From NCBI GenBank assembly GCA_033398695.1, contig CM065818.1:54344001-54408000 (forward strand): a DNA stretch of 64,000 nt, written 5' to 3'. The position numbers and the translations under genes are program-made. The notes beneath the pieces were generated by a model that did no database searches, was not told the DNA's origin, and saw only the letters and a program-made list of their open reading frames with translations. Positions 1 to 11,831 of this stretch are shown piece after piece; positions within the stretch are counted from its first letter, which is position 1; each line of letters starts with the position of its first letter. This DNA comes from Orobanche coerulescens. Its lineage: Eukaryota > Streptophyta > Magnoliopsida > Lamiales > Orobanchaceae.

Positions 1-1334
1 AGCATTGGAGCTAGCTGTATTAGATACACGAGAGCTCGATGATCTCGATTTGCATTAACGCATGCATAGCGTCAAGTACAGATAGGGTTTGACAGACCGT
101 GATCCTATAACTTGATCGGGACATTTGAAAAAAGGGTTTATACGTATACTGGTATTCACGACAGAATGGTTCTTGAATGATCCCAATCATTCGTTCTCAG
201 TTGGGGTACAGTGTAGGCCGCCAGGATGGCTAGGTGGTGCTACTACTCTTTGGATCCTCCCATTGCTGACTGAGACGGACCTACCGAGTCGCGCATTAGG
301 ATTGACGACGGAATGAATCAAGCTAATTATCTCATTATGTGTATTAGATATTGGATATCTAAATTTGGGACATTAGATGTCTAAATCGATTTATTGGATA
401 AATTGATTTAAGGCCTAATGAATTAAATAAATTACTGGGTGATTAATTTAATTCATGTATATAATTATTTCTTAGAGAAATTAATTATATTATTTTGTAT
501 TTTATATGATTAATTAATTGGATTAATTAATCGATATAAATACATCGAAACAGAATCGGAGTTTATCTGTTTGGACTTTCGGGAGTCCGAAACGAACCGA
601 ACTCGTCCATTTTTCATCATGGCCACCCTCCTCTTTTCCACCTAATTTCCCCTTGTCTTTTGTTTCCATTTTATATGGATGATATTGACATGGTGGGGAT
701 ACCTCTCATGTGAATGAGTTGTATAAGTTGGTGGAAGGTGTATAAAGAATAATATGTAGACTTGTGATTGAGTAGATATAATATCACATACATATTTCAC
801 ACTTTGAAAAAGAGAGAGACGTAAGAGAGTTTGAAGGAGAGAGAGAAAAGAACTTAGAGTTCATTTCATGGTGTTCATACTCATCTTCATCTTCTTCACT
901 AACTTCTTATTCATTTTTCTTGGAGAAAATTGAGAGAAAAATATTGAGAGAATTTTGATAAACATACTTGGAGTATATTCATCAAAATCAAAGCTTCATC
1001 ACTTGATTCTAGCCGTAACCTTAGAGGTTAATCGGGTGTTGTCATTCCGGTCGTTTTTTCGGCGCGTGACAAGTAGAGACGCAGTGCTTTCGTCATTGGA
1101 TCGTTCAAAGGCTTGGAGCGGATTGTACTCATAGAGATCAAACTAAAGCTTGGGGAATAGCTCAAGAGAAGGTTACCATTTAATCAACGGACTTCGAGGG
1201 TTAGTTTCTTACGACTCTTGCTTTTCGTTTATATATTTGTATATACGTAGCTCGATCGATCCTCGTAGGGATTCGGATCGAATTAATTTTCATTTTACCG
1301 CTTCCGCTGGGCCTTCGTTTTAGGCACCGAATCC

Positions 1335-1339
<5 letters not shown>
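1..1339 (+). mobile_element. 3' part of a Ty1/copia-type LTR
   Basis: The right edge reads CCGCTTCCGCTGGGCC followed about 30 bases later by ATCCCAACA, the usual end of plant copia LTRs (terminal CCAACA with a TTCCGCTG-type motif just inside). The edge abuts a (TA)n run that belongs to the neighbouring gypsy LTR, so the copia DNA probably inserted there. A TATA-like GTATAAAG near 740 would place U3 to the left and R/U5 to the right. The TGTTGG start is not visible, so the LTR or element begins outside the window. No gag or pol coding is seen. The 63-codon reading frame at 125-316 has no recognisable domain and I do not call it. Confidence 0.6.
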
Positions 1340-1365
<26 letters not shown>

Positions 1366-1375
1366 GTGTATGTGT
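1340..1375. repeat. (TA)n/(TG)n microsatellite
   Basis: A run of TA dinucleotides passes into TG-rich sequence. The related LTR at 14255-14384 has a matching CT/TA/GT microsatellite at the same place, so this is an internal part of that gypsy LTR family and not random filler. Confidence 0.9.
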
Positions 1376-1801
1376 GTGTAGGTATGTATGTACATAGATA
1401 TACGTATTCATATGCCGGTGATTGTCAGGTGATTAACACCGATACTTGTTGACGTACTCAACTTGGATTAAAGTACGAACCATATTTATGGAGATAATAT
1501 AGTAAGGTTTATGTATTAGGTTGAGTTACGATATAAGGATATATGTGTAGCGTTGGTTGGTTTTGCCGAATGCTTATTGTGTTAAGTCTTGATTGATAAC
1601 GTGCGTGTTGTTGTTTATTTGTGTGGTCGTGGACTGATGGATAAATTGTGTGAATTGGTGTACTGATTTGATAATTGTTGCAACGATTGACTGTATGCTT
1701 GATATTGTAACAATGTGAATACCTGTTGTGAGAGACGTCATATCCGGGAGCCTCTGGGGGCGGGGCGTGTACTCCGGCCTGGTGTACACTACAATGAGCG
1801 G
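1376..1801 (+). repeat. Left piece of the 5' LTR of gypsy element 2
   Basis: From GGTATGTATGTACATAG at 1381 to GAGCGG at 1801 the sequence aligns nearly base for base with 14385-14794 inside the 3' LTR of element 2. The match stops abruptly at 1801/1802, where sequence of gypsy element 1 starts. The remaining right piece of this LTR resumes at 9488. Seen directly from repeat comparison; the nesting is inference. Confidence 0.75.
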
Positions 1802-2930
1802 AATCATTGTGTAAAATGGTAATCCACCAATTGAAGTACTCGGAATAGAGAACTGAATTAGAAGTTATGGGATTCGATTATGCTATAGTCGTTTGGTGCT
1901 AACCGAATGATGATTGGGATAATCTTATTGAACAAATCGATATAGCTAGCGTTAACCGTAGAATTGAACGACATAGTGGTGCGTATTGCGTGTGAACTTA
2001 GAAGCACGATACTAGTTTTGGCAATTAAGACTATGTTAGGAACCCGGTTAGGGAAGGGAAGGGAGACTAGTTCTATTCATCATGATCCGTACGAGGTGTT
2101 AATCGGATATTACATGACTAGGTTAAGCTTGATCGGGCGTGGAGATCCCAATTATCATAAGGCACCTACCGTCGGATCAAAGGCAAGTGAAATCTTGCTC
2201 GAGAAATGTTAATATTATTGAAATGTTCGTATTTATGAATGTGCCATTGTTGATGAATGCCGACGGTTGTCATTCTCTAAGAATGTGTTATAAATGGACC
2301 GATGTGTTGGGGATAAAACCTATATGGTACCCGTATGGAAATGTGTTAGGGGATAAGACCCAAATTGGGCACCTACGTTCCGGGGTATTCCCGTGTGGAT
2401 ACTTTCGTGACTCTTGGTTGCGACCTTGGAGTTTATGTGTGGATACTTTCGTGACCATTAGTTGCGACCTTGGGGTTTATGTGATAAAAAGAGAAAGGCA
2501 ACGTCGGTCGTGTGGTGAAATATTTTCTATTGGTTATGTGGAACTGTGTTTGGTAAAATTTGGTATATCGTTACTAATAACTGTTATTGGTATGCGTTCT
2601 CTGACCCTGGTTACCTGGCATGAATTGTCGTGCCAGGTAAATTTGTTGATCATGTGCAGGACATTCCTGAGGGGTCCGGTTAGACTTGAATGGTGTTGGA
2701 ATAAACTCTTGCCGCTGCATAAATTAAATTTGATCTTTAAAACATCCGTTACGTAATAACCGAACTTTGAATTATGTTTCTTCTTAAAACTTTTCGGCTC
2801 ACGATATGTAACCCTGGACTTATCGTTTTATTGCAATTTCCTTAAAATGTCTATTTCCTAAACTACCCTTGTGGGTCCTACAAGGGATTCACGGCACTGT
2901 AATAACTCGGGAGATTTTGGGGGTGTTACA
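1802..2930 (+). repeat. Truncated left LTR of gypsy element 1
   Basis: It aligns with 8399-9487 along its whole length, with the same ending GGGGGTGTTACA. The first 1.26 kb of the LTR (the 7140-8398 equivalent, with promoter and palindrome cluster) is absent. The base run after the end, ACCCCGTTAC, matches the sequence after the right LTR at 9488 and not a primer binding site, so the left side has been rearranged. Confidence 0.8.
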
Positions 2931-2950
2931 ACCCCGTTACTGAACAATGT

Positions 2951-4181
2951 AGTTTTTCCTGTGTTTTCCTCCACATTGATTTTGGTCGAGTCAACTGAAT
3001 TTGCCCAGCTACTGCGGAGCGAGTACTGTCCCAGATCAGCCCAAACCGCTCGTGCGCGAGACTTTTTCAGTGCCGGACCACAGAATATGCCAGTACCAGA
3101 GATCATTCGGGCCTACCGAACAGAGCTAAGTTACATCTCGCAGATGGTTCCATCAGAAGATCAACGAATATGCCACCTTGCATAGAGGTTGCCGGAAGAT
3201 GTACAATGCTATGCCGCCGGATTCCACTGCACGACTCTGAAGGCGTACGAAGACGTGGTCACAGCATATGCCGATACTGTTGTTAATACCGACACCGGAC
3301 ATAACTTGAAGAAGCAAAAGACATCTTCTTTTAAGTCAGCAGTTTCATACCAACAGAAGGGTGCATCTGATCGGCCTTACCGTAGGGACTACTTCAATTG
3401 TGGCGTGTCCAGACATACTAAGGATCAGTGCCACAAGTCGGCCACCAAATGTTTCACTTGCGAAAAGAGTGGACACATGTCTCGTTACTGCTGGCGGGCC
3501 AATACCACTCAGAACTCGGCTTCCCAACCGGGTCAACAAGGCTCTATGCAATCCTCAAGGACGCTTTCCATTTCCAACGACCGAGCTCCATCCCATCAAA
3601 CTCAACCACCGCCACATGGTGCCGGACGAGGCCGTGGGCGCGGCGGTGGTACTTCATCCTTTTCGGAGTCAGTGCCATCCCGTGTATTTGAGCTGAGGGC
3701 TACGGATGGTCAGTCCGCGCCAGCCATCTCAGGTACTCTTCTTGTTAACTCTCAGCCAGTGCATGTACTATTTGATATCGGAGCCACACATTCGTTTATA
3801 TCTGTGGAATATGTTGAACGTTTAAATCTTGCTTGTGTGCCTTGTGAATCCTTTACTGTTAAGCTACCCGAGGGTAGTAGAATAGGCGGTGATCTAAAGG
3901 TTCAAGAGTGTCAGATCTGCATCAATGATCATAGTTGGACTGCTAATCTTATGGTCTTCCCGCTTCAGAATGAAGATATCATATTAGGTATGGACTGGAT
4001 GCCATTGCACAGGACGATCTTGGATACCTACCACTTGACTATTTCCATCACGGCTCATGATGGTACCACACATGTTATCAGAGGACGAGAACACTTCAGT
4101 ACGAAAGGGTCTCTCAGCCTTCTTGCATTGGAAGTATCCTGCAACTCTCGAAGGAAGTACTATTGGTGTTATGTTCTTTAG
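2951..4181 (+). pseudogene. gag (C-terminal half) and protease of gypsy element 1
   Basis: Residues related to the retrotransposon gag core (…RDFFSAGPQ…IIRAYRTELSYISQM…) start near 2990 and meet a stop at about 3183. A second open stretch, 3189-4181, has two CCHC zinc knuckles and a retropepsin-like protease. In the first knuckle the leading Cys is Tyr (YFNCGVSRHTKDQC); the second (CFTCEKSGHMSRYC) is complete. The protease motif reads LFDIGATHSFIS, whereas the family has D-S/T-G, so the residue after the catalytic Asp is wrong. Loss of the gag N terminus, the stop and this change mean it is a relic. Reading continues to a TAG at 4179-4181 just before RT. Confidence 0.85.
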
Positions 4182-4220
4182 GAGGGTACTTCACAACTTA
4201 CGATCACAAACATTCTGCTG

Positions 4221-5005
4221 GTGAATGAATTTCCAGACTTCTTTCCCGATGAACTACCAGGGTTGCAACCGCATCGAGAAGTTGACCTCTCCATTGAACT
4301 CGATCCGGGGACGAGACCTATTCCAAAGCTCCTTACAGGATGGCACCGGCCGAGATGAAAGAATTAAAGATACAGCTCGAAGATCTACTGGAGAAAGGAT
4401 TGATCTGCCCAAGCACCTCACCGTGGGGTGCGCCAGTACTTTTTGTTAAGAAGAAATACAACTCTCTACGCTTGTGCATTGACTATAGGGAACTAAATAA
4501 GGTTACTATCAAGAATCATTATCCACTTCCAAGAATCGATGACCTCTTAGATCAATTACAAGGGGCAGTTGTGTTTCCAAAGATCGATCTACGCTCCGGA
4601 TATCACCAATTGAGGATTCGGGAAGAAGATATACCCAAGACTGCATTTCGATAGAGGTATGGAAATTACGAGTATATTGTGGCATTATTCGGGTTGACTA
4701 ATGCCCCAGCCATTTTCATGGAACTGATGAACAGAGTTTTGATTGATTTCCTTGATAAATGCATGGTGGTTTTTATTGATGACATCCTGATCTATTCTCG
4801 AAGCCGACAGGAACACGAGGAACATTTGAGGCAAGTGTTGAGCGTGTTGAGGCAACACCAACTCTATGCGAAACTTTCCAAGTGCGAATTTTGGATGCCG
4901 GAGGTAATTTTTCTCAGACATGTTGTCTCGGCAGAAGGCGTCAAGGTCGATCCACAAAAGATCGAGACAATAATGAGTTGGGAACCGCCGAAGAACGTCA
5001 AATAG
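4221..5005 (+). pseudogene. Reverse transcriptase of gypsy element 1
   Basis: Typical Ty3/gypsy [22 protein letters not shown] near 4470-4530, then [11 protein letters not shown], and the catalytic box [12 protein letters not shown] near 4770-4800, where FIDD stands for the YxDD motif. The first about 105 bases are in another frame from the rest; a single-base deletion near 4327 explains it. A TAG interrupts the frame at 4652-4654 and another at 5003-5005, at positions where relatives read on. The polymerase would copy retrotransposon RNA into cDNA in cytoplasmic particles. This copy cannot be translated whole. Confidence 0.9.
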
Positions 5006-5557
5006 GTAAGGAGTTTACTAGGATTGGCGGGATACTATCGAAGATTCGTCGAGGCTTTTTCCTGTATCGCTCGACCATTAACGAACCTACTGAGAAAGAG
5101 CACCAAATTTGTATGGACTACAGACTGTCAGAAGAGCTTTGATGAGCTCAAGAGTAGGCTGACTACTGCTCCAGTGCTAGTGCTACCGCAGGGAACGGAA
5201 GGATTCATTATATACATGGATTCTAAGTATGGGCTAGGGTGTGTCTTCATGCAGAATGATAGAGTCATTGCATACACATCCCGACAACTGAGGCCTTACG
5301 AAGTGAATTACCCGACGCATGACTTGGAGCTAGCTGCAGTGGTGCATGCCCTCAAGATATGGAGGCACTATCTTTACGGAGTTACTTGCAAGATTTTCAC
5401 GGATCATAAGAGTTTGAAGTATATCTTCACTCAGAGAGAATTAAACATGAGACAGAGGCGCTGGTTGGAGCTAATCAAGGACTACGATGTGGAAATTTCC
5501 TATCACCCCGGGAAAGCCAATGTGGTAGCTGATGCTCTTAGTCAGAAATCTACATAA
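5006..5557 (+). pseudogene. RT connection and RNase H of gypsy element 1
   Basis: Same frame as RT after the TAG at 5003-5005. The stretch [20 protein letters not shown] marks the RT thumb/connection, followed by the RNase H domain with [11 protein letters not shown], the acidic residue in [22 protein letters not shown], and [10 protein letters not shown]. The end [15 protein letters not shown] is the highly conserved close of this domain in plant gypsy elements. A TAA stop follows at 5555-5557, where relatives continue into integrase. RNase H removes template RNA during reverse transcription. Confidence 0.9.
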
Positions 5558-5560
5558 GAA

Positions 5561-6676
5561 GTGATGGTATCCATCATAACAGTTCATCCCGAACTGCAGC
5601 AAGACATCAGGAGTAGCAGTACCAAAGTATGGAAACAACGTAGGCAAAGACAATTGTGCTCAATCAATATTCATTCGTCCTTACTAGACGAGATACATCT
5701 AGCACAGATGGAGGATCCCGAATTATGTGCGATTGGTGCAAGAATCGATGGAGGAGATGTTTCTGACTATAAGATCCAGGGTGACTTGGTGAGGTTCAAA
5801 AATAGGATCTGTATTCCGCCGAATGACAGGCTGAAGGAAACTATACTGAGGGAGGCGCACTCCACTCCCTATTATATTCAGCCAAGAGCGAGTAAATTGT
5901 ACAAAGATCTGTGACAGAGTTTTTGGTGGAAAAATATGAAATGGGAAGTTGCTAGGTTCGTCGCCCGATGTATGACGTGCCAACAAGTGAAGATTGAACA
6001 CCGTAGGGCAGCCGGAATCATGCAACCCCAACCCATCCCGGAGTGGAAATGGGAGAGCATATCGATGGATTTTGTCACTAAGCTACCAACGGCGGTGGGA
6101 GGAAAGGATAGAATTTGGGTCATTATTGATCGATTAACGAAATCGGCACATTTCATTCCTATTCAAGAAACAACCGGGGCAGAGCAGTTGGCTGCTATTT
6201 TCATCAGGGAGATCGTGAGGCTGCACGGCGTTCCATCATTTATCATTTCGGATAGGGACACCCGATACGTGTCTCGTTTTTGGAAAGCCGTCCATAAAGC
6301 TATGGGGACCCAGATACATTTTAGCATGGCTTATCACCCTCAGACGGATGGACAGACCGAACATACGATTCAAACCTTGGAAGATATATTGAGGGCATGT
6401 GTGCTCGATTGGGGTAAGGATTGGGCTAGGCATCTGGGATTGGTGGAGTTTTCGTACAACAATAGATGGCATGCAAGCATAAGCATGGCACCGTTTGAGG
6501 CCCTATATGGGCAAAGATGCAAGTCGCCGTTATGCTGGGATGATGCTTCTGACACCGCGGTTACTGAGTTAGATCTGATCCAGGAATCCATTACGAAGAT
6601 CTCTATCGTTCGAAAACACATGCTAGCAGCACAGAGCCGGCAGAAATATTTTGCCAAAACCGATAGTGACCGTTAG
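5561..6676 (+). pseudogene. Integrase of gypsy element 1
   Basis: Same frame as RNase H. The N-terminal zinc region reads EAHSTPYYIQPRASKLYKDL, then a TGA stop at 5912-5914, then VARCMTCQQVK. The second His of the HHCC finger appears replaced by Gln in IQP. The catalytic core shows all three acidic residues: VIIDRLTKSAHF, FIISDRDTRY and DGQTEHTIQTLEDI. GQRCKSPLCWDD is the usual plant gypsy motif after the core. A TAG at 6674-6676 closes the frame. The enzyme would insert cDNA into the genome; this copy is disabled by stops and the altered finger. Confidence 0.9.
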
Positions 6677-7105
6677 AATTTGCATTCGGGGATCATGTTT
6701 GGGTCAAAGTATCACCTATGCGGGGTATCCAGCGTTTCGGCCAAAAGGGCAAGTTAAGCCCGAGGTTTATAGGCCCATTTGAGATATTGGACATGGGTAG
6801 GGAAGCTTGCATATCGATTAACTCTGCCGCCGCATCTGGATGGAGTGCATAACGTCTTTCACGTCTCCCAGTTAAAGAAGTATGTCTATGATCCGAGTCA
6901 CAAACTTAATTTTGAAAAAGTGGAAATTTTCGATGACGCTATCTTCAGAGAGGTACCGATCGCCATCTTGGATCGACGTATGGAGATATTGCAGAATAAA
7001 GCCATACCCCTCGTGAAGGTTCAGTGGTCACACCACGGCCTGGAAGAAGCGACTTGGGAGACCGAGTCAAGCATGAAGGAGAGTCATCCCGAGTTATTTT
7101 CTTAG
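6677..7105 (+). pseudogene. Integrase C-terminal and chromodomain-like tail of gypsy element 1
   Basis: From about 6676 to 6793 the matching residues (FGDHVWVKVSPM, GKLSPRFIGPFEIL) are in a frame different from the upstream and downstream parts, so two compensating frameshifts are present. From 6779 on, LPPHLDGVHNVFHVSQLKKY is followed by a tail with VPIAILDRRMEI and VQWSHHGLEEATWETES, the form of the chromodomain-like end of Tekay-type chromoviruses, thought to steer integration to chromatin. The reading ends at the TAG at 7103-7105, 35 bp before the LTR. Confidence 0.85.
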
Positions 7106-7125
7106 TTTCGGGACGAAACTATTTT

Positions 7126-7139
7126 TAAGGGGGGTGATA
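7126..7139 (+). other. Polypurine tract of gypsy element 1
   Basis: A-G rich run AAGGGGGGTGATA directly before the LTR start TGTAATACC. The preceding TTTCGGGACGAAAC is shared with the tracts at 12768 and 26947, showing that the three gypsy elements are related at this point. It primes plus-strand DNA synthesis. Confidence 0.75.
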
Positions 7140-9487
7140 TGTAATACCACCGGTATTTCATGCTTAATTACCTTGTACTGTGTGAATTATTATAATGTGA
7201 TTTTGTTTTTTATTATTATTTATTTCATTAAATACTATACAATTGTGCAATGTGGATGAAACGGAGGTGATACGCCTTGACGCTGTTTGACAATCGTCGG
7301 TGCGAATATGACAGTGACCAACGCCTTGTTCCCCGAAAATTGTTGATGAGTGGGAAGGATGGTCACCCCGAGATGGTTAGAATGTGATATGTGGCTAAGG
7401 GATTGAATGTCTAACGCACGTTATAGTATATGCATAACGTACGCTAAATTTGAAGTATTATGTACGTTAATGTAACTCGGTTACGTACGCAATGGTTGAG
7501 TTGGTCTCCCGACCAGAATCTTCCTTTTGATGCGGATTGAGCTACTTTCGCTGGGCTAGAAGACAAACGAGTCAATCCCTTATAACGTACGCTATTCGCC
7601 AAGATTAGCGTACGCTGCGATTAGGTGCATTACGTATGTTATGACATCTTACATACGTAACATATGGGTGCAATTCAGTCAGTGGCCTCTGGACGGCCTT
7701 TACGTACGTTAACCATCGCACATAGCGTACGTATTAAACTTTACGTACGTAAATCCTAGAACTTTAACGTACGTTAACGAGATCGAGTGTTATAAAATAA
7801 CACTCCCACCTTCATTTCTCCCGACCCAAAACCTGAAGTGAAGCACTCTTGAAGTTTTTCCACCGCCTTATACTTGATTCTTGGACTCTCATACACTTGA
7901 ATTAACATAGAGGAGGTGATTTCATAAGCTCCGGTGAAGATATCCAAGTCATTCGATCCATTCCTCATTTATCCTCGTGGCTCTTGTTGATTTGTCATAT
8001 CTCTTCATTGTTCTTCATCTATTAAGGTAAGCCTATCAATCCTAGGAGTAATCTATTCAATGTTGTTGATTATTACTTGTTAGATTACGGGTACTTGGGT
8101 AGATTTTGCTAAATCTCGTAGACAATCTAAATGGATGAACTTGTAGTAATCGGGATTATCATTGTTCGTATATTTCGTTTTCATACTACTCGTTGTAACA
8201 ATCACATGCGAGAACTTCCATATCAATTTACATTGGGATTATATTAACTCGACGAATCAATTGTAAGATAATTTCGTAGGAATCCATCACCGTTTGATAA
8301 ACTAGTCGTAACCCACTCTTGCCACATGATTATCAACGTTAAAGTTAACTAGGGGAATTAATTCGATAATATTAATGTCATTGAGAATCAAACACCGTAA
8401 TTATTGTGTAAAATGGTAATCCACCGATTGAAGTACTCGGAATAGAGAATTGAATTACAAGTTATGGGATTCGATTATGCTATAGTCGTTTGTTGCTAAC
8501 CGAATGATGATTGGGATAATATTGTTGAACAAATCGATATACCTAGCGTTAACCGTAGAATTGAACGACATAGTGGTGCGTATTGCTTGTGAAATTAGAA
8601 GCACGATACTAGTGTTGGTAATTAAGACTATGTTAGGAACCCGGTTAGGGAAGGGAAGGTAAGGGAGACTAGTTCTATTCATCATGATCCGTACGAGGTG
8701 TTAATCGGATATTACGTGACTAGGTTAAGCTCGATCGGGCGTGGAGATCCCAGTTATCATAAGGCACCTACCGTCGGATCAAAGGCAAGTGAAATCTTGC
8801 TCGAGAAATGTTAATATTATTGAAATGTTTGTATTTATGAATGTGCCATTGTTGATGAATGCCGACGGTTGTCTTTCTCTAAGAATGTATTATAAATGGG
8901 CTGATATGTTGGGGATAAAACCTGTATGGTACCCGTATAGAAATTTGTTAGGGGATAAGACCCAAATTGGGCACCTACGTTCCGGGGTATTCCCGTGTGG
9001 ATACTTTCGTGACCATTGGTTGCGACCTTGGGGTTTATGTGATAAAAAGAAAAAGACAACGTCGGTCGTGTGGTCAAATATTTTCTATTGGTTATGTGGA
9101 ACTGTGTTTGGTAAAATTGTGTATATCGTTGCTAATAACTGTTATTGGTATACATTCTCTGACCCTGGTTACCTAGCATGAATTGTCGTGCCAGGTAAAT
9201 TTATTGATCATGTGCAGGACATTCCTGAGGGGTCCGGTCAGACTTGAACGGTGTTGGAATAAACTCTTTCCGCTGCATAAATTAAATTTGATCTTTAAAA
9301 CCTCTGTTATGTAATAATCGAACTTTGAATTATGTTTCTTCTAAAACTTTTCGACTCATGATATGTAACCGTGGACTTATCATTTTATTGCAATTTCTTT
9401 AAAATGTCTATTTCCTAAACTAGCCTTGTGGGTCCCACACGGGATTCACGGCACTGTAATACGTCGGGAGATTTTGGGGGTGTTACA
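7140..9487 (+). repeat. Complete 3' LTR of gypsy element 1 (2348 bp)
   Basis: Runs from TGTAATACCACC after the polypurine tract to GGGGGTGTTACA. It contains a cluster of ACGTACGT palindromes at 7412-7777, a candidate TATA box TATAAAATA at 7791, and a segment (8399-9487) that repeats the left LTR 1802-2930. After the end the sequence ACCCCATTACCGAATGATG resumes the LTR of element 2, which makes ACCCC the likely target site on this side. Confidence 0.8.
7412..7777. promoter_or_regulatory. Palindrome cluster TTACGTACGTAA, upstream of LTR TATA box
   Basis: About twelve sites of the form TTACGTACGTTA or close variants (for example 7435, 7481, 7582, 7606, 7699, 7740, 7764) in 366 bp. The last ends 14 bp before TATAAAATA at 7791. 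The spacing in front of a core promoter suggests binding sites for a host factor acting on LTR transcription. Function is inference; the repeats are seen directly. Confidence 0.7.
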
Positions 9488-10770
9488 ACCCCATTACCGA
9501 ATGATGTTCGTAATTCAAAGTTCTTTTAACTCGATTTAAAATGTTGGTCTTGATATAGACCACGATTCGTGTTTCTGAAAGTTTATTTCAACTTGTTTTA
9601 AATGTTGGTATCAGGGTTAATTAACCAAGGATATTTGACGAGATCTCCGAGGGTTAATAATCAAGGGTCTTGAGCAGGATTTGTCGAATGAGAGGTTGTG
9701 TCCTTGATTGTACTGTGATGATAGTCTGTGTATTGGGTCGAAGACCCCGTGAGATGTTGAGATCTTTGATCTTGTGGTGTTATTTTGTGTATTGGGTCGA
9801 GGACCCCGTGAGATGTTGAGATCTTTGATCTTGTGGTGTTATTCTTTGGATTGGGTCGGGAATCCTGTGAGATGTTGTAATAATTCGCTTGTGATAGTGT
9901 TCTATAAATTGGGTCGAGGACCCCGAATAATGTTGAAATGATTTTCTTATAAGATTGTTTTCCATATGCTGGGTCAAGGACCCGAGAGCTTTTGAAGTTA
10001 TTTTCCAAAAATATTCCCATTCGATTTTCAAAACCCCAAGACAGCCCGAGTCAATAATAACGTTTCCAGACTATCTTATCAAATATTTTTTTTAAAAAGG
10101 GATTTTTCAAACTAGATCTTTTGACTCATTGGGTTTGTTTAAAGTTTCATTGGTGTTATGATCTGTAAAGAGAATATAGCTATGTGATTATCTTTCACGT
10201 TGTTGTAAGCGAGTGTTTTTCTGTGTTGACTATGGGAACGCGTGGTTTGTGTAAAGGCTTCGCGGCTGTTGAGTTTTGTGTTGATATTATTCGTATATCT
10301 TGTATGATATGTACTTGCACTAGCAAAATTCTAGTTTGTTAACCCCCGAGTTTTCGGGGGGTGGGGGCCTGTTATGCGCTCCCGTTTTGGCAGCTCGGGA
10401 GCAGTCACAGGATTGGCTTGGAAGGAGATGGAAGGCGACGATGCTAATCACACAAGAGTCAGAGTCTTTTTCTTTTGTTTCATCTTGGTCGGTATTTTCT
10501 CTTTTGGTTGAGTATTCGCCCTTGCACGGGTGTAGTTTTCATTTATTAAATTGAGTCGTCATTCCTTTTCATGTTCAAGTTTATTATTGTCGTTGAGCTA
10601 TGAATTACGTTGGTTTTTGAATTGATGATTGACCTTATCGGTCTGTTTTGTAATTATATTGACCCCGGTCAGTCAATCATTGAGTAGTATATTGGAGCTT
10701 AGCCTGATAGATCCTTGTGAGAAGGGTCTACGGCATATGACATTCGCGATCGTATTCTGGGGGTGTTACA
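9488..10770 (+). repeat. Right piece of the 5' LTR of gypsy element 2
   Basis: Aligns with 14983-16266 almost throughout and ends in the same GTATTCTGGGGGTGTTACA. It is followed by a primer binding site at 10775, so it is a true LTR end. Inside are five tandem units of about 60 bp (9725-10000) built on ATTGGGTCGAGGACCCCG. Confidence 0.8.
9725..10000. repeat. 60-bp tandem repeats inside gypsy LTR
   Basis: Five units near 9731, 9790, 9849, 9908 and 9968 share TTGGGTCGAGGACCC then GAGATGTTGAGATCTTTGATC-like sequence with growing divergence. The same array occurs in the 3' LTR at about 15225-15485. Each unit contains the short inverted repeat GGGTCGAGGACCC. Confidence 0.8.
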
Positions 10771-10774
10771 GATA

Positions 10775-10786
10775 TGGTATCGGAGC
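10775..10786 (+). other. Primer binding site, tRNA-Met type
   Basis: TGGTATCGGAGC, four bases after the LTR end GTGTTACA. It differs by one base from the common TGGTATCAGAGC site. Confidence 0.85.
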
Positions 10787-11831
10787 TTAGGTTTGCGAAA
10801 AACCTAGGTCGTTGGGTCAAGTCCATGTCCTGTGTAAGTCGCGCGCATCAGAGTTGTGATTAGTATCTTGGTTCTGACATCATCTTCAGGCAATCCGTGA
10901 TGGTAAGTTCCTCGATCGTAAGTCCCCTTATATACGTATTTGATTATATCGTGCTAATGTATTTAATGTGAGCAAGGGTTGGAACTTGTTGGTGATACAA
11001 TTGTTTTAGGATAACATGCGCATATGGTCCGAGTGAAAATGGATATGTAGTATGCTTCGGAAGTCGAACATATTTATCGGTTTCTACATTTAGGTAGAAT
11101 AAATCTTTGAGTGTAATTTTATCCGCTGCATGAGTATTTTGAAATGGTTTTTGGTATCTTGAAAACTGAATTTGATTTCGTAAGAGCCAATTCCCTAAAC
11201 CGAGTTTTGGCATTTTGGTCTTGCATGTTTTGATGGTATTCTTATGACGGTATTTGATATTTTATAAATGTCAAAAGTGATTATTTGAAAATATTACCGT
11301 CATCGACCTTTTTGGCGTTTTGAACGTTTTTAAAAAAAATAGTTTTTAGCCTGGTGGGTTCCGGCGCGGGGCCCACGGCGCTGTATTATCGCGAACATTT
11401 TAAAGTGGTGCTTTGAAATTTTCTAACATTGTGAAAACCCATGATTTAATGTCGTCATGTCAAATGGTCACGTATCTCGGTGAAAAATCCTTTCGATTAA
11501 GCATTTTGGTAGAAGGGGAAAGATTTTCAAATTGTGGTATATGGAACTCGACACTTTTGAAATATTCAAATTAGTCACGATTCATAAAAGAATTTCTTTT
11601 ATACATTATTCGAAAATAATTTTTAAAGTCGATGTATAAACTTCCTCTTCTAAAATAAAGGACAGTATCTACAAGTTTTGGGCGTAATGTGACTCGCTCT
11701 CTTTTTCAAAAATTTGTTTTCATTAAGTGCATACATATAATGATCGTCCTCGTCGAAGGGCTCGAAATTGACTTCAGAAAACTTTGTGGTTTACGATATT
11801 GCCGTTATTCTAAAGATGTTAACTAAACCTT

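Larger units (their letters stand above)
1802..9487 (+). mobile_element. Gypsy element 1: Ty3/gypsy chromovirus-like LTR retrotransposon, decayed
   Basis: An element with gag, protease, reverse transcriptase, RNase H, integrase and a chromodomain-like tail, in that order, which is the Ty3/gypsy order. The tail and the TGTAATACC...GTGTTACA LTR edges fit the Tekay/Del group of plant chromoviruses. The 3' LTR (7140-9487) is complete. The left copy (1802-2930) lacks about 1.26 kb of its start. The primer binding site and the N-terminal half of gag are missing. It lies inside the 5' LTR of gypsy element 2. Pol carries at least five in-frame stops and three frameshifts, so it is not self-mobile. 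Confidence 0.85.

Noticed and set aside
50..75. TTAACGCATGCATAGCG as a member of the palindrome cluster in the first copia LTR
   Set aside because: A single, imperfect site without neighbours or a nearby TATA box.
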